DNA of 64,000 bases, taken from Nepenthes gracilis (lineage: Eukaryota > Streptophyta > Magnoliopsida > Caryophyllales > Nepenthaceae). Below, piece by piece: positions 11,829 to 22,784 of this stretch; the stretch's first letter is position 1; each line of letters starts with the position of its first letter. The notes below the pieces were generated by a model that saw only the letters and a program-made list of their open reading frames with translations, made no database searches and was not told the origin of the DNA. Both the position numbers and the translations under genes were made by a program. Location of the stretch: assembly GCA_033239525.1 (NCBI GenBank), contig BSYO01000009.1:18559299-18623298 (forward strand), in the 5' to 3' direction.

Positions 11829-12354
11829 AGGATCAACGTCTCAAATGGTTGTTGGGAAAAACAGAGCACAATGCTCTGTTTGGGGCTATCAGATTGAATG
11901 GTAATCAAATGGTTGCCGTAACGTTTAATCTGATGGCTTATGGTTAAAAGGTGTACTTAACATTCAGATGATAACTTCCGACCTACTGAGAATAGCCATG
12001 AAAAATCTATAGGGCTACAGTGCCTATCATCTAGTGAAGAAGAACCGTGGTTATCAGCTCCTTTTTCTTGTTTTGCCTTCTCAAATAAGTTTCCAGATTT
12101 GAGTATGTAAGTCAATTCCTAATGTTTTTCGGCATGAGGAAGAACAGCACTTCCATAAGCCGTGGCTATACTACCTGATTTCCATTTTGTGCATGATAAA
12201 TGCATATGTATCCATGGAAAACGTGAAGCAACTATAGGGTCTCTCAGAGGCAAGGCAACCAAAAGAGAAGAGCTTCTTGAACCGGGGCTAAGGGATATTC
12301 GGTCCATGCTGCTGTATTTTCAGATTGACATGTTATATATGTGATATAACCTAT
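11829..12354 (+). other. Unassigned sequence with an exon-like open stretch
   Basis: Between two retroelements lies about 0.5 kb of higher GC content. 12159-12344 is open on plus and reads as ordinary globular protein (VAILPDFHFVHDKC, then a basic GSLRGKATKREELLEPG), ending at a possible donor after TATTTTCAG. A second exon-like stretch sits at 12030-12100, before TATGTAAG. I do not recognise the protein. It may be a captured gene fragment or part of a transposon I cannot place. Confidence 0.3.
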
Positions 12355-13454
12355 AATATATACGATCACTTTATACAGGTATATCTAATCAATTTCCAGA
12401 ATAGAGTATATATCTATGATTGGGCATGATTTATATGTATAGGATTATGTGATTTTTAATCAATTCATATGATAAGTTGGTTTAATAATGAAAGTAATGG
12501 TACTTTATTATTTTGATTGGACTCTTATGTAATTAGTTGGAATAGTTGGATAATATTAATAATTATGGGTTTTGTTCGGAGGTAATGAAATGGGAGGTAT
12601 TTATGACTTTAAAAAATAAATTTGGTACAACAGAAGGGCCGGTGAGGATCGGGCAAAATATTTAAAGAGTTGGTCGGGTATTGAGTTTATACTTGAATTA
12701 TCTTATTCCAGTGGTAATCGATTCATTGTGTCAACTTAGATCGTGTGCATCTATTTTATTGATATTCTATTGATAAGTAAATGAGAGTGTATAATTATTC
12801 TAAAGTATTCAGATGAATAAACGTTCACGATACATTAGGATATTTTATATTTTTTTGATACGTATTATAGTATGGAGATTGAAGTTATTGATTTTGAGGA
12901 AAGACATTTATAACTTAGTGACCATCATATAGAGAAGTATTCAAGATATCATAGTAGAGGGATATCACAAAAGGTATTAGTATGCTGCGGATACAATCTT
13001 CGAGAAGACTATAGTAATAGTAAGGATACCATAAATGTTAAAGGTCTCATAGGATTTGTCTAACCGTTATAGGTATAAATATATGATCTTTGGCTCAATA
13101 TAGTAGACTAAAGTCCATGAATATTCCTATTGTCTTGTACAGTTATGATCTTCTATTAAATTGATATTCATATTTGATGAAATTTCTATTATATTCCTGA
13201 CGTCCAATTGTCCTTATAACTTTTGAATCGTGATTACAACATATAATTGAGTCTCGAACTGTTATTTGTGTATTGATACTGTTATTAATTTTTGTACATA
13301 TGATATTATAATTCAAAATACTTATTTGTATTTTAATATTATTTATTTTATTTATTTATTGGGTATCTGACTCACTTTTATATATATTTTTTATTTTAGA
13401 TTAAGGAGATACCGTAGTACTAATCGGAGTTCTAGTGATTAAGGTTGGGCTTTA
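12355..13454 (+). mobile_element. Probable chromovirus LTR fragment, plus orientation, truncated by a nested element
   Basis: The end of this piece (13360-13454: GGGTATCTGACTCAC, an AT/T-rich run, GAGATACCGTAGTA, then GGTTGGGCTTT) follows the order of 4560-4660 in the recognised 5' LTR (TATTCGGCTCAC, then GCTTATACCCAATGAG, then TTGGGCTTGGAG). It is cut at 13454 by the reverse chromovirus. I could not find its continuation beyond 21765. Confidence 0.4.
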
Positions 13455-16400
13455 TGTTACGTCCCCAATTTCAAAATATAATTCATTAATTCATTAATCC
13501 ATAGTTAAGTTAAATCAAATTTTAATATTAAGATTAAAAAATTTAATTATTTATTTCATCGACTTAACAATCCAACATGAATACTAGGATGTGAATTTGT
13601 AAATTAAATATTGTTAAGTGGCATAAAATAATATAATAATCAAATCATAAGATCTAAATGTTACACTCAAAAGTAAAAATATCTGCGATTATTTTACCTA
13701 TTTTAATTAAAATTAGAGTATCAACCGTAAATATCCAAAAGTACTGATCAAATTTAAACAACTCCATCTTCATCAGCCGATAATCGTCTACAGACGTAAC
13801 TGAAATAAAACTAAAAATTAATATTCAGAACCATTAAATTACAATCAAATATTTGATTATTCTAACACTCTAAGATTGATTTCCGAATAGTCTTCTATCA
13901 ATCTAAACTACCTGCAAGATAGTTTAGACCTACTAATCTAGAAGGTTTGTAAAAATAAAGGTAAAAGTAAGTCTAATACTTTTTAAGGCATACATAATTT
14001 TATATGTGTTTATATCAATAAAATATATTAAAAATTATATCATAATAAAAAATCTGAAATATCGATAATATTATTTTTCAATACATCATGTGAAAGCCAA
14101 ATCTGTACTACAATATAAATCATATTAGACTATGCAAATAAGTAAAGCATGCTAACATGCAAAAGGACTAATAATTGATGATTATTTCACTAACAAATGA
14201 CAAATATTAAAATTTGAGTTGTAATTATTTTTATATAATTAAAGATCATATACTATAATTATGAACTATAGGTGAGTTGGGCTACATATAATCCCTATAA
14301 TTAGGGTTGATCGTCGCTTTTTTGACCCGTAAATTATAGATTTGATATTAGATTTACTAATAATATAGTATGATATATCTAAATATATTTTATTAATTCT
14401 CTAAAATGGTTTATACTTTATCAAACTGAAAACTCTATTTAAATGTAATATTTTTTTTATTTTTTGTATGTGAGAAAAATATTTTTTTCATCAAAATTTA
14501 TATAAATATATTTTTATATTTTTTAAATATATTACACGCAATAAAAACTAGAAATATATAAAAACTTTAATGTAAAATTTATGAGCATACAGAAACCATA
14601 TTATATGATTTACATATATGCTGAAAGTGTTATATAGAAAAATATAAGAATTTAATATAGTTCAAGTGATTCATCAATTTTATTCAAATTTAGAACATGT
14701 ATGAGTAGTTATATAAAAATTGAAGACAATAGAAGCAAATATTTAAAAATTGAAGACATACAATAATATTGCTGGAATTTTGCACTTAAAACATAATTTA
14801 CATAGATTTAAGGTATATATTTTATAAAAAATTATGAAATAAGAGTAAAATTTCATACATATAAAGTTTAAAATAGTTTAATTATAAAAGTAAAATACAC
14901 ACAAATATTTAGAATAACAAATGCTATAAAAGATCAGAATTGACAACAATAAAAGAAGAAAATAAATTAAATACGTTTACTAGCAAAAGATATTTAATTT
15001 CTCTAAAATCTCCCTTCTTATTCTTTCCCTCTCTTCTTCTCTCTTTCCTCTTTTCTTTTTTTCTGTTTTTATCCTCAAAATTTCAGTTAAAATGACCAAA
15101 AATTAGCTAAAAGTTCAAGTTATACAAAATTGATGTATAAACATTAATTAGACGTTGAGGCACAAACCACACAGTGCAAGAGTGCTCGTAGGCGCTTATT
15201 AGTTACCAATATTTTGTTCTAATCACGCACATGTACCAATTGAGTACACATCGGGCGTAAATATTTTACCTATAATACGAAGTATGAGTTTGAATTTTAC
15301 ATAATCTTAATTAATTTAGTTAATATAATTAAAATTGATATCAAAAATAAAATAAAATTTGGGTCAAATGTTAAATTTGGACTAGATCTATCAAGTTGAG
15401 AGATGTTCAACCGGTACCTGACGCATGTCCATGCATGGAAAACAAAGTGCTCACGATTGAGGGACTTTTGATTGACGCTTGAGTGCCAAAACCTGTGAAG
15501 GTTGTGCTCAAGATGTGCCTGTGACAGCGCTCATGCGCTGCAATATTGTGGCGCAACGTCTGACGCATGCTTAATCGACGCTCAAGTGTCGTTTCTATAT
15601 AAATAAAGAAACATGACTAATTTTTGTCATTCTTTTCAGCAAATTTGAAAGAAGAAAGAGGAGATGAAGAGAAGAGAGAGAATGAGAGAAAGGAAACTAA
15701 GGAAACTCAAATTAAGTAAATTAAAGTTAGAATTTTGTAAATTTGAGCTAAGGCAAATACATTCTAAACTTTTTTTCCTTGTCACTGTTCTTTCTTAATT
15801 TCTATGAGTATTTCTTATTTTAAATATTTACGTATGATATGAATTTGAAGTTATAATATTTATATTTAATCTACATGTAAATTTTACTATTTTTTCTATA
15901 ATTTTGTATAAATTCATGTCTAAACTCAAGTATAATGTGTGAATTAGTTGATTTTTATAGTTTTTTCTTCATGTATGTTCTAAAATCCTGATATAGTGGT
16001 CTTGCATGCTTAATTTCGTGCATGATATCCTTAGATGTCTAAAAATTACAAATTATATGTTTTATATGCTATGAAAATCCACATAGTTTCTCTACATATT
16101 TGCTAAACAAGCTGGAGTTTGTTGATTTTCTATATTTGCTAAAGTTTCCTACATTACATGCTAATTTAACATTCTATGGATTGAAAATTTATCATATTTT
16201 AATTTTCACATAAAGTATAAGTATTACATGCTATGAATTTATAAAATTTGAATATAAAACTCTATAATTATATCAAGAATTATAAGTATTTTATCCAAAT
16301 TGAGAAAATTATAAAGTATGAATAAAAGTATAGAGTTTTTCTAAATATATACATTAGACCATGAAAATTATTAAGTAAGTAGTATATTATAACATCTCTT

Positions 16401-17586
16401 AATATATTATAGTGGTAAATCGATGTTCAAACATATCATCCGTAGATAAAAGCGACATTTGGCCTAGTCTAAAAAGTTTTATGTATGACGACTTACCTAT
16501 AAGTCTTGAATAGTAGTGTGCGGCATTTAGTTATATAAAAACAAACGTAACCTAGGGTTATTATTCGTTTCTTTAGTCGGTAAGGTCCTAATGGCCTTTA
16601 GTCCCTAAAAAAATTCATACTTAAGCATGATTTTCATAGTATAAATTGAATAGGAACATGATAAGATAAAACTGAATTCCTACATAATTTAGTAAATTAT
16701 TTATGTAAATTGTTATGGAATTTTATAGCACTTCATTGAAATCCGATACATTGTTCCATCCGATATGTTTTTTATACAAAGTGTGTATAATTAATTGTTA
16801 AATTATATAACTTATTGAGTTTTTGGCTTACTTATTACTTCTATTTTACTAATCTTTTTAAATGAGAAACTCGGATATATGCAGGATGAATAAGATTGAA
16901 GAAAGACTATTTCGTGGAGATTAGTTTTAAATTTTAATATTAATCTGATGTTGTATTTTAGTTTTTGGACAGTTGTTAATGTGTTTAAATTAATCATATT
17001 TATGATTTGTAAGTAGTTAGATGAATGTTGATTTAATCGGTATCATATGGATGTAGTTTTTCTTAATTATGTTATTTTGAATGAGGTACCGGCTATATAA
17101 CAGTAGACAACAATAGCATTCAGTTTCAGTATATTTGTTTACTCTGATTTTTTATGACAGATATAACTCATTTTGTAAGGTTTAATATGTCAATATGGGT
17201 CGATATTGGAGTCACATGATTCCGTGGTATATTTTACATCCCGTGTATGATTTATATTATTTTATTTTGGTTGATCAAAGTACTGACATGAAATTTACGT
17301 CTAATAATAATTAGATGATTAATTAGTTAATTCAGAATATTGGATAATTGTTAATGACGGGATTGAAAATTGGAAGGTGACAAGCACCCCATAGACGTCT
17401 ATCCAACATCTTTACGATCCAAAATACTCTGGAGCGTGGGGCAGGCACAAGCTGAGGCACTACTTGGTTTAATTAAATCCAATCCAAACTTAATTTTTAA
17501 TATAAAATCTCAATTAATATAAAAAATTTATCAATTTAATTAAATTAATTATTATTAAAATATTATTTTGGAATTCATGTATTACA
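13455..17586 (-). repeat. 3' LTR of the reverse chromovirus, interrupted by a solo LTR
   Basis: Made of 17387-17586 plus 13455-15284, about 2.03 kb once the 15285-17381 insert and one copy of its target site are removed. Continuity is shown by the partner LTR. Its AATATGAGTGCCCTAAAGAT (about 21549-21568) aligns with AATACGAAGCACCCCATAGA made by joining 15280 to 17386. On minus it carries a TATA-like region and GA-rich leader (TC-rich on plus at 15005-15065). Confidence 0.8.
15285..17381 (+). mobile_element. Solo chromovirus LTR, plus orientation
   Basis: 2097 bp, starting TGAGTTTGAATTTTAC and ending GAAGGTGAC, flanked by AAGTA (15280-15284) and AAGCA (17382-17386). It has a TTCTATATAAATAAAG TATA region at 15593 and a GA-rich leader (15650-15690), and the same overall layout as the 3-9 kb LTRs. 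No internal region accompanies it, so it is best read as the product of LTR-LTR recombination. Its target is the 3' LTR of the reverse chromovirus, so it is the younger of the two. Confidence 0.78.
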
Positions 17587-20500
17587 TTTTTCCCTTATTA
17601 TAAAAATTTTGCCCTCAAAATTTTACATACCTTAATGTGAAAACATATGCAAATATTTCTTTTGAATTTTATATCCCCTTTCCTAAGTGACTTTTTCAAA
17701 GGAATGGTTCATTAATAAGATTTTCATTAATGGAATTACTTTTATGCAAAATATTTAATCTCTTCTTTGAAAATTTAAACCGATTCCTCGATATAGGATA
17801 AATCTCCATCAATCCTCAATGGTTCATATTTAATATTATGCAAGGGGTTGTGGACATATTTTCAAAGTATGAATACGTGGAAGATATTATCGACATCTTC
17901 TAAACTTGGAGATAAAGCAAATCAACGCCATCTCTCTAATTCTTTCTAAAATTTCAAAATGCCTAATAAATTTCAACTTAATTTTTTTTTCAATCCTAAA
18001 TTAAAAGACTCTTTTCAATGGAGATATCTTCAAATACATGTGATCATCGATTTCAAAGTACAACTTTGACATTTTATGGTCCACATAATTCTTTTATCGG
18101 TTCTAAGCAACTTTTAACCTATTTCAAATCGAATAAAACTTGCTAGATATCTTTTAAATAACTTTTAATCCCAAGAGCCTCTTATCCTCAATTTTCTTGT
18201 AATGATGTGAGGAACAATATTTTCTTTTAAACAACACTTCAAATGAGGCATTCTAATACTAGTTTAACAACTATTGTTGTAGACAAACTTAACTACAAAC
18301 AACTGATTGTCCAACTCCATTTTCAAAACTAAAACTCTTAACAAATCCTTTAAAATTTCAAAAGGCCAAATACATTTCAACTTTAACTTTTTTTCGAGCC
18401 TAAATTAAGAGACTCTTTTCAATGGAGATATCTTTAAATACATATGATCATTGATTTCAAAGTACAACTCTGACATTTTATGATCCACATAATTCTTTTG
18501 TCGGTTCTAAGCAACTTTTAACCTATCTCAAATCGAATAAAACTTGCTAGATATCTCTTGAATAACTTTTAAACCCAAGAGCCTCTTATCCCCGATTTTC
18601 TTGTAATGATATGAGGAACGATATTTTTTTCAAGCAACACTTCAAATGAGGCATCCTAATACTAGTCTAACAACTGTTATTGTAGGCAAACTTAACTACT
18701 AGCAAATGATTGTCCAAATTCAACTTTATTTTTAAAACTAAAACTCTTAACATATCCTCTAAAATTTAGATTGTTCATTCAGACTGCCTATATGTTCAGA
18801 CAGTGCCAAACATAAATCTAGTGCCCAACTTTCGATACAAACTTTCCTAAAATTTTAAAATAAATTTCATGTCTCAATCAGATACAATGGAGGTTAAGAT
18901 CCCATGAAGTCTCAATACTTTTTTAATATACAATCTCACTAAATGGTCCCTTAAGAATGTCATTTGAACTATAATGAGGTGAGCTATCTTGGTTAATTAA
19001 TTAATGATCATTCAAATTGAGTCATGATTCCTTGACATCCTTAACAATCCCATCACAAAATTCATTATTATATATTCCCACTTCTAATTAAAGGGTGACA
19101 TAGATTGTAAGAGAATTGGCAACTTTTTGTGCTTAGCCTTTATTTATTAATAGATCATACATATTTTCAAATAAGCTATAATTTCTCTTTGTTATAATGC
19201 GCCACCAAAATATCTTCCGTATGTCTTAGTACATCTTATTAATCATTGGATAGATTATATATTTTGATCGATGAATTTTATTAATTTTTTTAATTTCTTA
19301 ATATTGGATGTATATATCCACTCTTAAAACCTTAATACCCAATCCCGGATATTAAAATTCGGTCTTGATTCTATTTACAAATCTCTAACAATATTCATTA
19401 AAAATGGATCATTCATTTGTATTTTTTTAATTCTCTCCATTATTTTTGGTTGCACATGAAAATATAATAATATCATTTGCTTATTTTGGAAATGTCTCTT
19501 GATGTCACATTCTCTCATATAGTCTAATATCTCTATTTTTTTAATCTTTAAGTGAGCAATTAGATTCATCGTTCCACATTACAAGACAACCACTACCACA
19601 TTGGCCTCCCTCGATTAATAATGAATTTCACAGTTTAATCCTTTAGAAGATTTATTCGTATACTTTGTTGTATATTTAACTCCTTTTATAAGAATAAGTA
19701 TTTCAAACTCTTATAATCCGAACATACTAAAAATCTTTTTCCATAAAGATTGTACATCTAGATTTTTAACATGAAAATCACCATTGCTAACCATACGTCG
19801 TGCATTGAGTAATTCTTTTCACACATCTTCAATTGTCTTGACCTGTATGCGATTGTCTTTCCATATTGTATTAGAATACACTCCAATCCATTTTTGACAT
19901 GACACAATAAACTATAAATCTACCAAATCCTTTCGAGATTGCTAAAATTAGGGCAGTTGTTGGACAATCTTTCAACATCTAAAAGCTCTTCTTACATTCA
20001 TTGGTTGAGTAAAACTCCACATTTTTTTGAGTTAGACGGGTCAGTAGTATAATAATCCTAAAAAATTTCTCTACAAACCTTCTATAATACTCACCATCTT
20101 AAGAAAACTCCGATCTTCTACCACAGTTATCAATAGGCTCCAATTAGTTATCACTTCAATCTTCTTATAATTGATCAAAATGCTTCCCTTTGAAATCACA
20201 TGACGCAAAAATATTACTTCTTTAAGTCAAAATTCGCACTTCCTCAACTTGGAATATAGCCTCCTCTCCCAAAGTGTTAGAAAAGTGATCCTCAAATGCT
20301 CCCATTCTCTTCATAGCTCATTGAGTAGATCAAAATATTATTAATAAATACTACAACACATTTGTTGAGGTAGGATTGAAATACTCGATTCATCAAGTCT
20401 ATCAATATTGTAGGAAAATTGGTTAATTCAAAAGATATTACTAAAAACTTATAATGCCCATACCCCATTTAAAAAATTGTCTTCATCACAACTCCTTTTT

Positions 20501-20989
20501 TAATCCTCAATTGATGATAATCCGAATAGAGATTTATCTTTAAAAACATTTGTATTCCTTACAATTGATCAAATAAGTCGTTTAGTCTCATCAACGGTAC
20601 TTATTCTTGATGGTTATTTTATTATACCATTAATTTATACATAGCCGTTTAAACCCATCTTTTTTCTTTACAAATAATACCGGTATACCCCAATGTGACA
20701 TACTCTATCTAATAAAGCCCTTCTTCAACAATTCTTATAGTTGATTTTTTAGCTCTTTCAATTTTGATAATATTATTCTGTACGAGGCTTTAGGCACTAA
20801 CGCCACTCTTGACATTATTTCTATCTCAAATTTAATCTCCAGATTTGCCGGCAAAATAGGAAGATCCTCCAAAAAATATTATCAAATTCTCTTACTACCG
20901 GAACATCTCTCAGTAGAACATTTACTCCTAATGTTGGTCATATAAGATAAGTATGCTTGATACCCATTTTTTATCAGATGACATGTATG
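17587..20989 (-). pseudogene. Reverse-strand chromovirus pol remnant with dead RT
   Basis: Reading leftwards from 20989: YQAYLSYM; then DVPVVREF and DLPILPANLEIKFEIEI; KELKNQL, LLKKGFIR and GIPVLFVKKKDG (RT start, 20640-20930); SGYHQLRIKK and GYGHYKFLV; NRVFQSYLNKCVVVFINNIL at 20335-20390; then RNase H border traces to about 20000 and integrase traces. Near 17860-18750 there is an integrase C-terminal (GPY/F) block: MYLKISPLKRVF, then RHFEILERIREMAL. Many stops and frameshifts. The catalytic YxDD-type box is FINN (20337-20348), so both aspartates are lost. The short open frame at 19375-19569 is debris. Confidence 0.85.
17940..18765 (-). repeat. 404-bp tandem duplication within the integrase remnant
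   Basis: Two consecutive copies with a period of 404 bp. For example GACTCTTTTCAATGGAGATA starts at 18007 and again at 18411. TTTTGTCGGTTCTAAGCAAC and its partner, and AACTTGCTAGATATCT, repeat at the same distance. Both copies encode (minus) the end of the integrase core and the LKISPLKRVF module. They differ at scattered sites and each has its own stops. Confidence 0.88.
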
Positions 20990-21759
20990 CAGGGCTGAAA
21001 TTATGTAAGCTAATTACTTTTGTTTTATTCCTTAAGAATAAAATATTTCAAGGGAACAAGAAATGCTACAAGAGTGGGATTCCATGAAATAAAATGCCCC
21101 AAGTTTATGAAATGAAAATGGGATTTTATACATATAAAGTTTAAAATATTTTAAATATAAAATTAAGATATGTATAAACATTTAAAATAATAAATATTCT
21201 AAGATATCAAAGTTGACAATAACAAAAGAAGAAAAGAAATTAGATGTACTTACTTTTACTTGATTTTTTCTAGCAAAAGATCTTTGATTTCTCTTCTCTT
21301 TCTTTTTCTCACTTATTCTTTCTCTTTCTCTTTCTTTTTAAAATTTCAATTGAAATGGTATAAAATCGATCAATGAATCTATTTATAGAAAATTGATACA
21401 TGAGTACTGATCAAGCGATGATTAGTCATTAAGGTACACTTGCATGGTACACGAGTGCTTTTCAAATACGTATCAAGTGTCAATATTCTGTCTTAAATAC
21501 ATATATACGCCGATCAAAAGTAACTCGGATGTGGACATTCAATCTAAAATAATATGAGTGCCCTAAAGATATCTATCTGACACACCCTTACTATCCAAAA
21601 TATATATAAGCGTGGGTAGGGATATGTTAGGTACTGTTCAGCCTGACTAAATCTGGTTTGAACTTATGTTTTGATGAAAATTCTTAATTAGTCTTAAAAA
21701 TTTATTAATTTAATTAAATTAATTTTTATTAAAATATTTCTTAGATTCCATACCTTACA
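20990..21759 (-). repeat. Truncated 5' LTR of the reverse chromovirus
   Basis: Only the first 770 bp of the LTR remain, including the AT-rich start, the TATA-like TCTATTTATAG (21379-21389, plus-strand writing) and the GA-rich leader (TC-rich on plus, 21291-21340). It then joins pol directly, a deletion that removed the primer site and gag. Confidence 0.75.
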
Positions 21760-21764
21760 CTCTA

Positions 21765-22784
21765 GTAGAGACAATTTGGGGTATAGCAATTTATTAGTAA
21801 GAGTGGGAAAGGTTTTCTTTTTATTTATTATTATGATTTATTTTCAAAAGAGTGGCTAGACATTTATAATTGTGATTGCATCCTTTAATTTTAGTAGATG
21901 TATCAGATATTTAGTTCTCCATATATTTTTAGTATTAAAATTTATTGATATTTTAATTATAAATTCATTTATATTGATAAATATTTAAATTTATAATAGA
22001 TAATTAATAGTTTTTGTGGTTTGATATTTTATGTGAGCAGTCTAGGCTTGGGGGAATCAAATTTGGATCATCATATGATTAGTCAGTGTATGAATGAATC
22101 ATTAGTCTTTAGTTTTTATGTTTTGACTTGTTTCGATCTTCTAAAAGTTTTGCATGTTTTTCAATATAATTCTTTGGATTTTATACTTTATAGATGCCTT
22201 ATATATTTTAGTATTTTGATATTCTTCGTACGATTTGCCTTGTTTAAATATTCATATTATTGTATTATTTATATGAAATTATGGTTTGAAACAATTTTAT
22301 TTAACAAAATTGAACATTTCAAAGGTTCGCATGTAATTTATGAACTTTAATCATTGCCTATTTTATTCACATGAAATTATATGTTATATATATTTATATG
22401 CCTTACGAGCTTTAAGCCTATATTTGTAAATATTTTCAAAACTTTTCTAAATTAGCAAACAATAAATTCTTGATATTTTTAAATTTTACTATTTGGATTT
22501 TGGTAAGTGAGCCAGATAAAATTATGTACGATTTTCTATTATTGTATATTGAGAATTTTGGTTAGATTTTTTCATTGTAGAGACTTATAAAATTGAGTAA
22601 GTATTATATTGTTTTGAAGCAAATGGTGATAATTTAAATAATTCTATAACCCCTACGATTTAGATTTAATTATGTCATTTAAGTATTAGTATGTAATGTC
22701 TAATACGATTTTGGTTATTAGATTATAACTATTATGAATAAATTTTATATTTGATATCATTATTATTATCTGCTCCTATCAGAG
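21765..22784. other. AT-rich intergenic sequence without recognised elements
   Basis: The 109-codon open frame at 22021-22350 is AT-driven, rich in Phe, Tyr, Ile and Leu, and has no domain that I know. I treat it as chance. It may include the far part of the LTR fragment split at 13454, but I could not align it. Confidence 0.4.

Larger units (their letters stand above)
13455..21759 (-). mobile_element. Second chromovirus (Tekay-like), reverse orientation, defective
   Basis: On the minus strand the element runs from 21759 to 13455. The 5' LTR start TGTAAGGTATGGAATCT (21759 leftwards) matches the 3' LTR start TGTAATACATGAATTCC (17586 leftwards), and both continue into TTAATTTAATTAAATTRATAAATTTTT. 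The outer end on plus is TGTTACGTCCCCAATTTC, the reverse of the LTR end seen at 34211-34227. Flanking CTTTA (13450-13454) and CTCTA (21760-21764) fit a target duplication. The 5' LTR is fused to the protease/RT region at about 20990, so LTR end, primer site and gag are deleted. A solo LTR sits inside the 3' LTR. Confidence 0.85.

Noticed and set aside
22021..22350. 109-codon open frame on plus
   Set aside because: Composition is what AT-rich DNA gives by chance (Phe, Tyr, Ile, Leu); no domain, no splice or promoter context, and it lies between transposon remnants.
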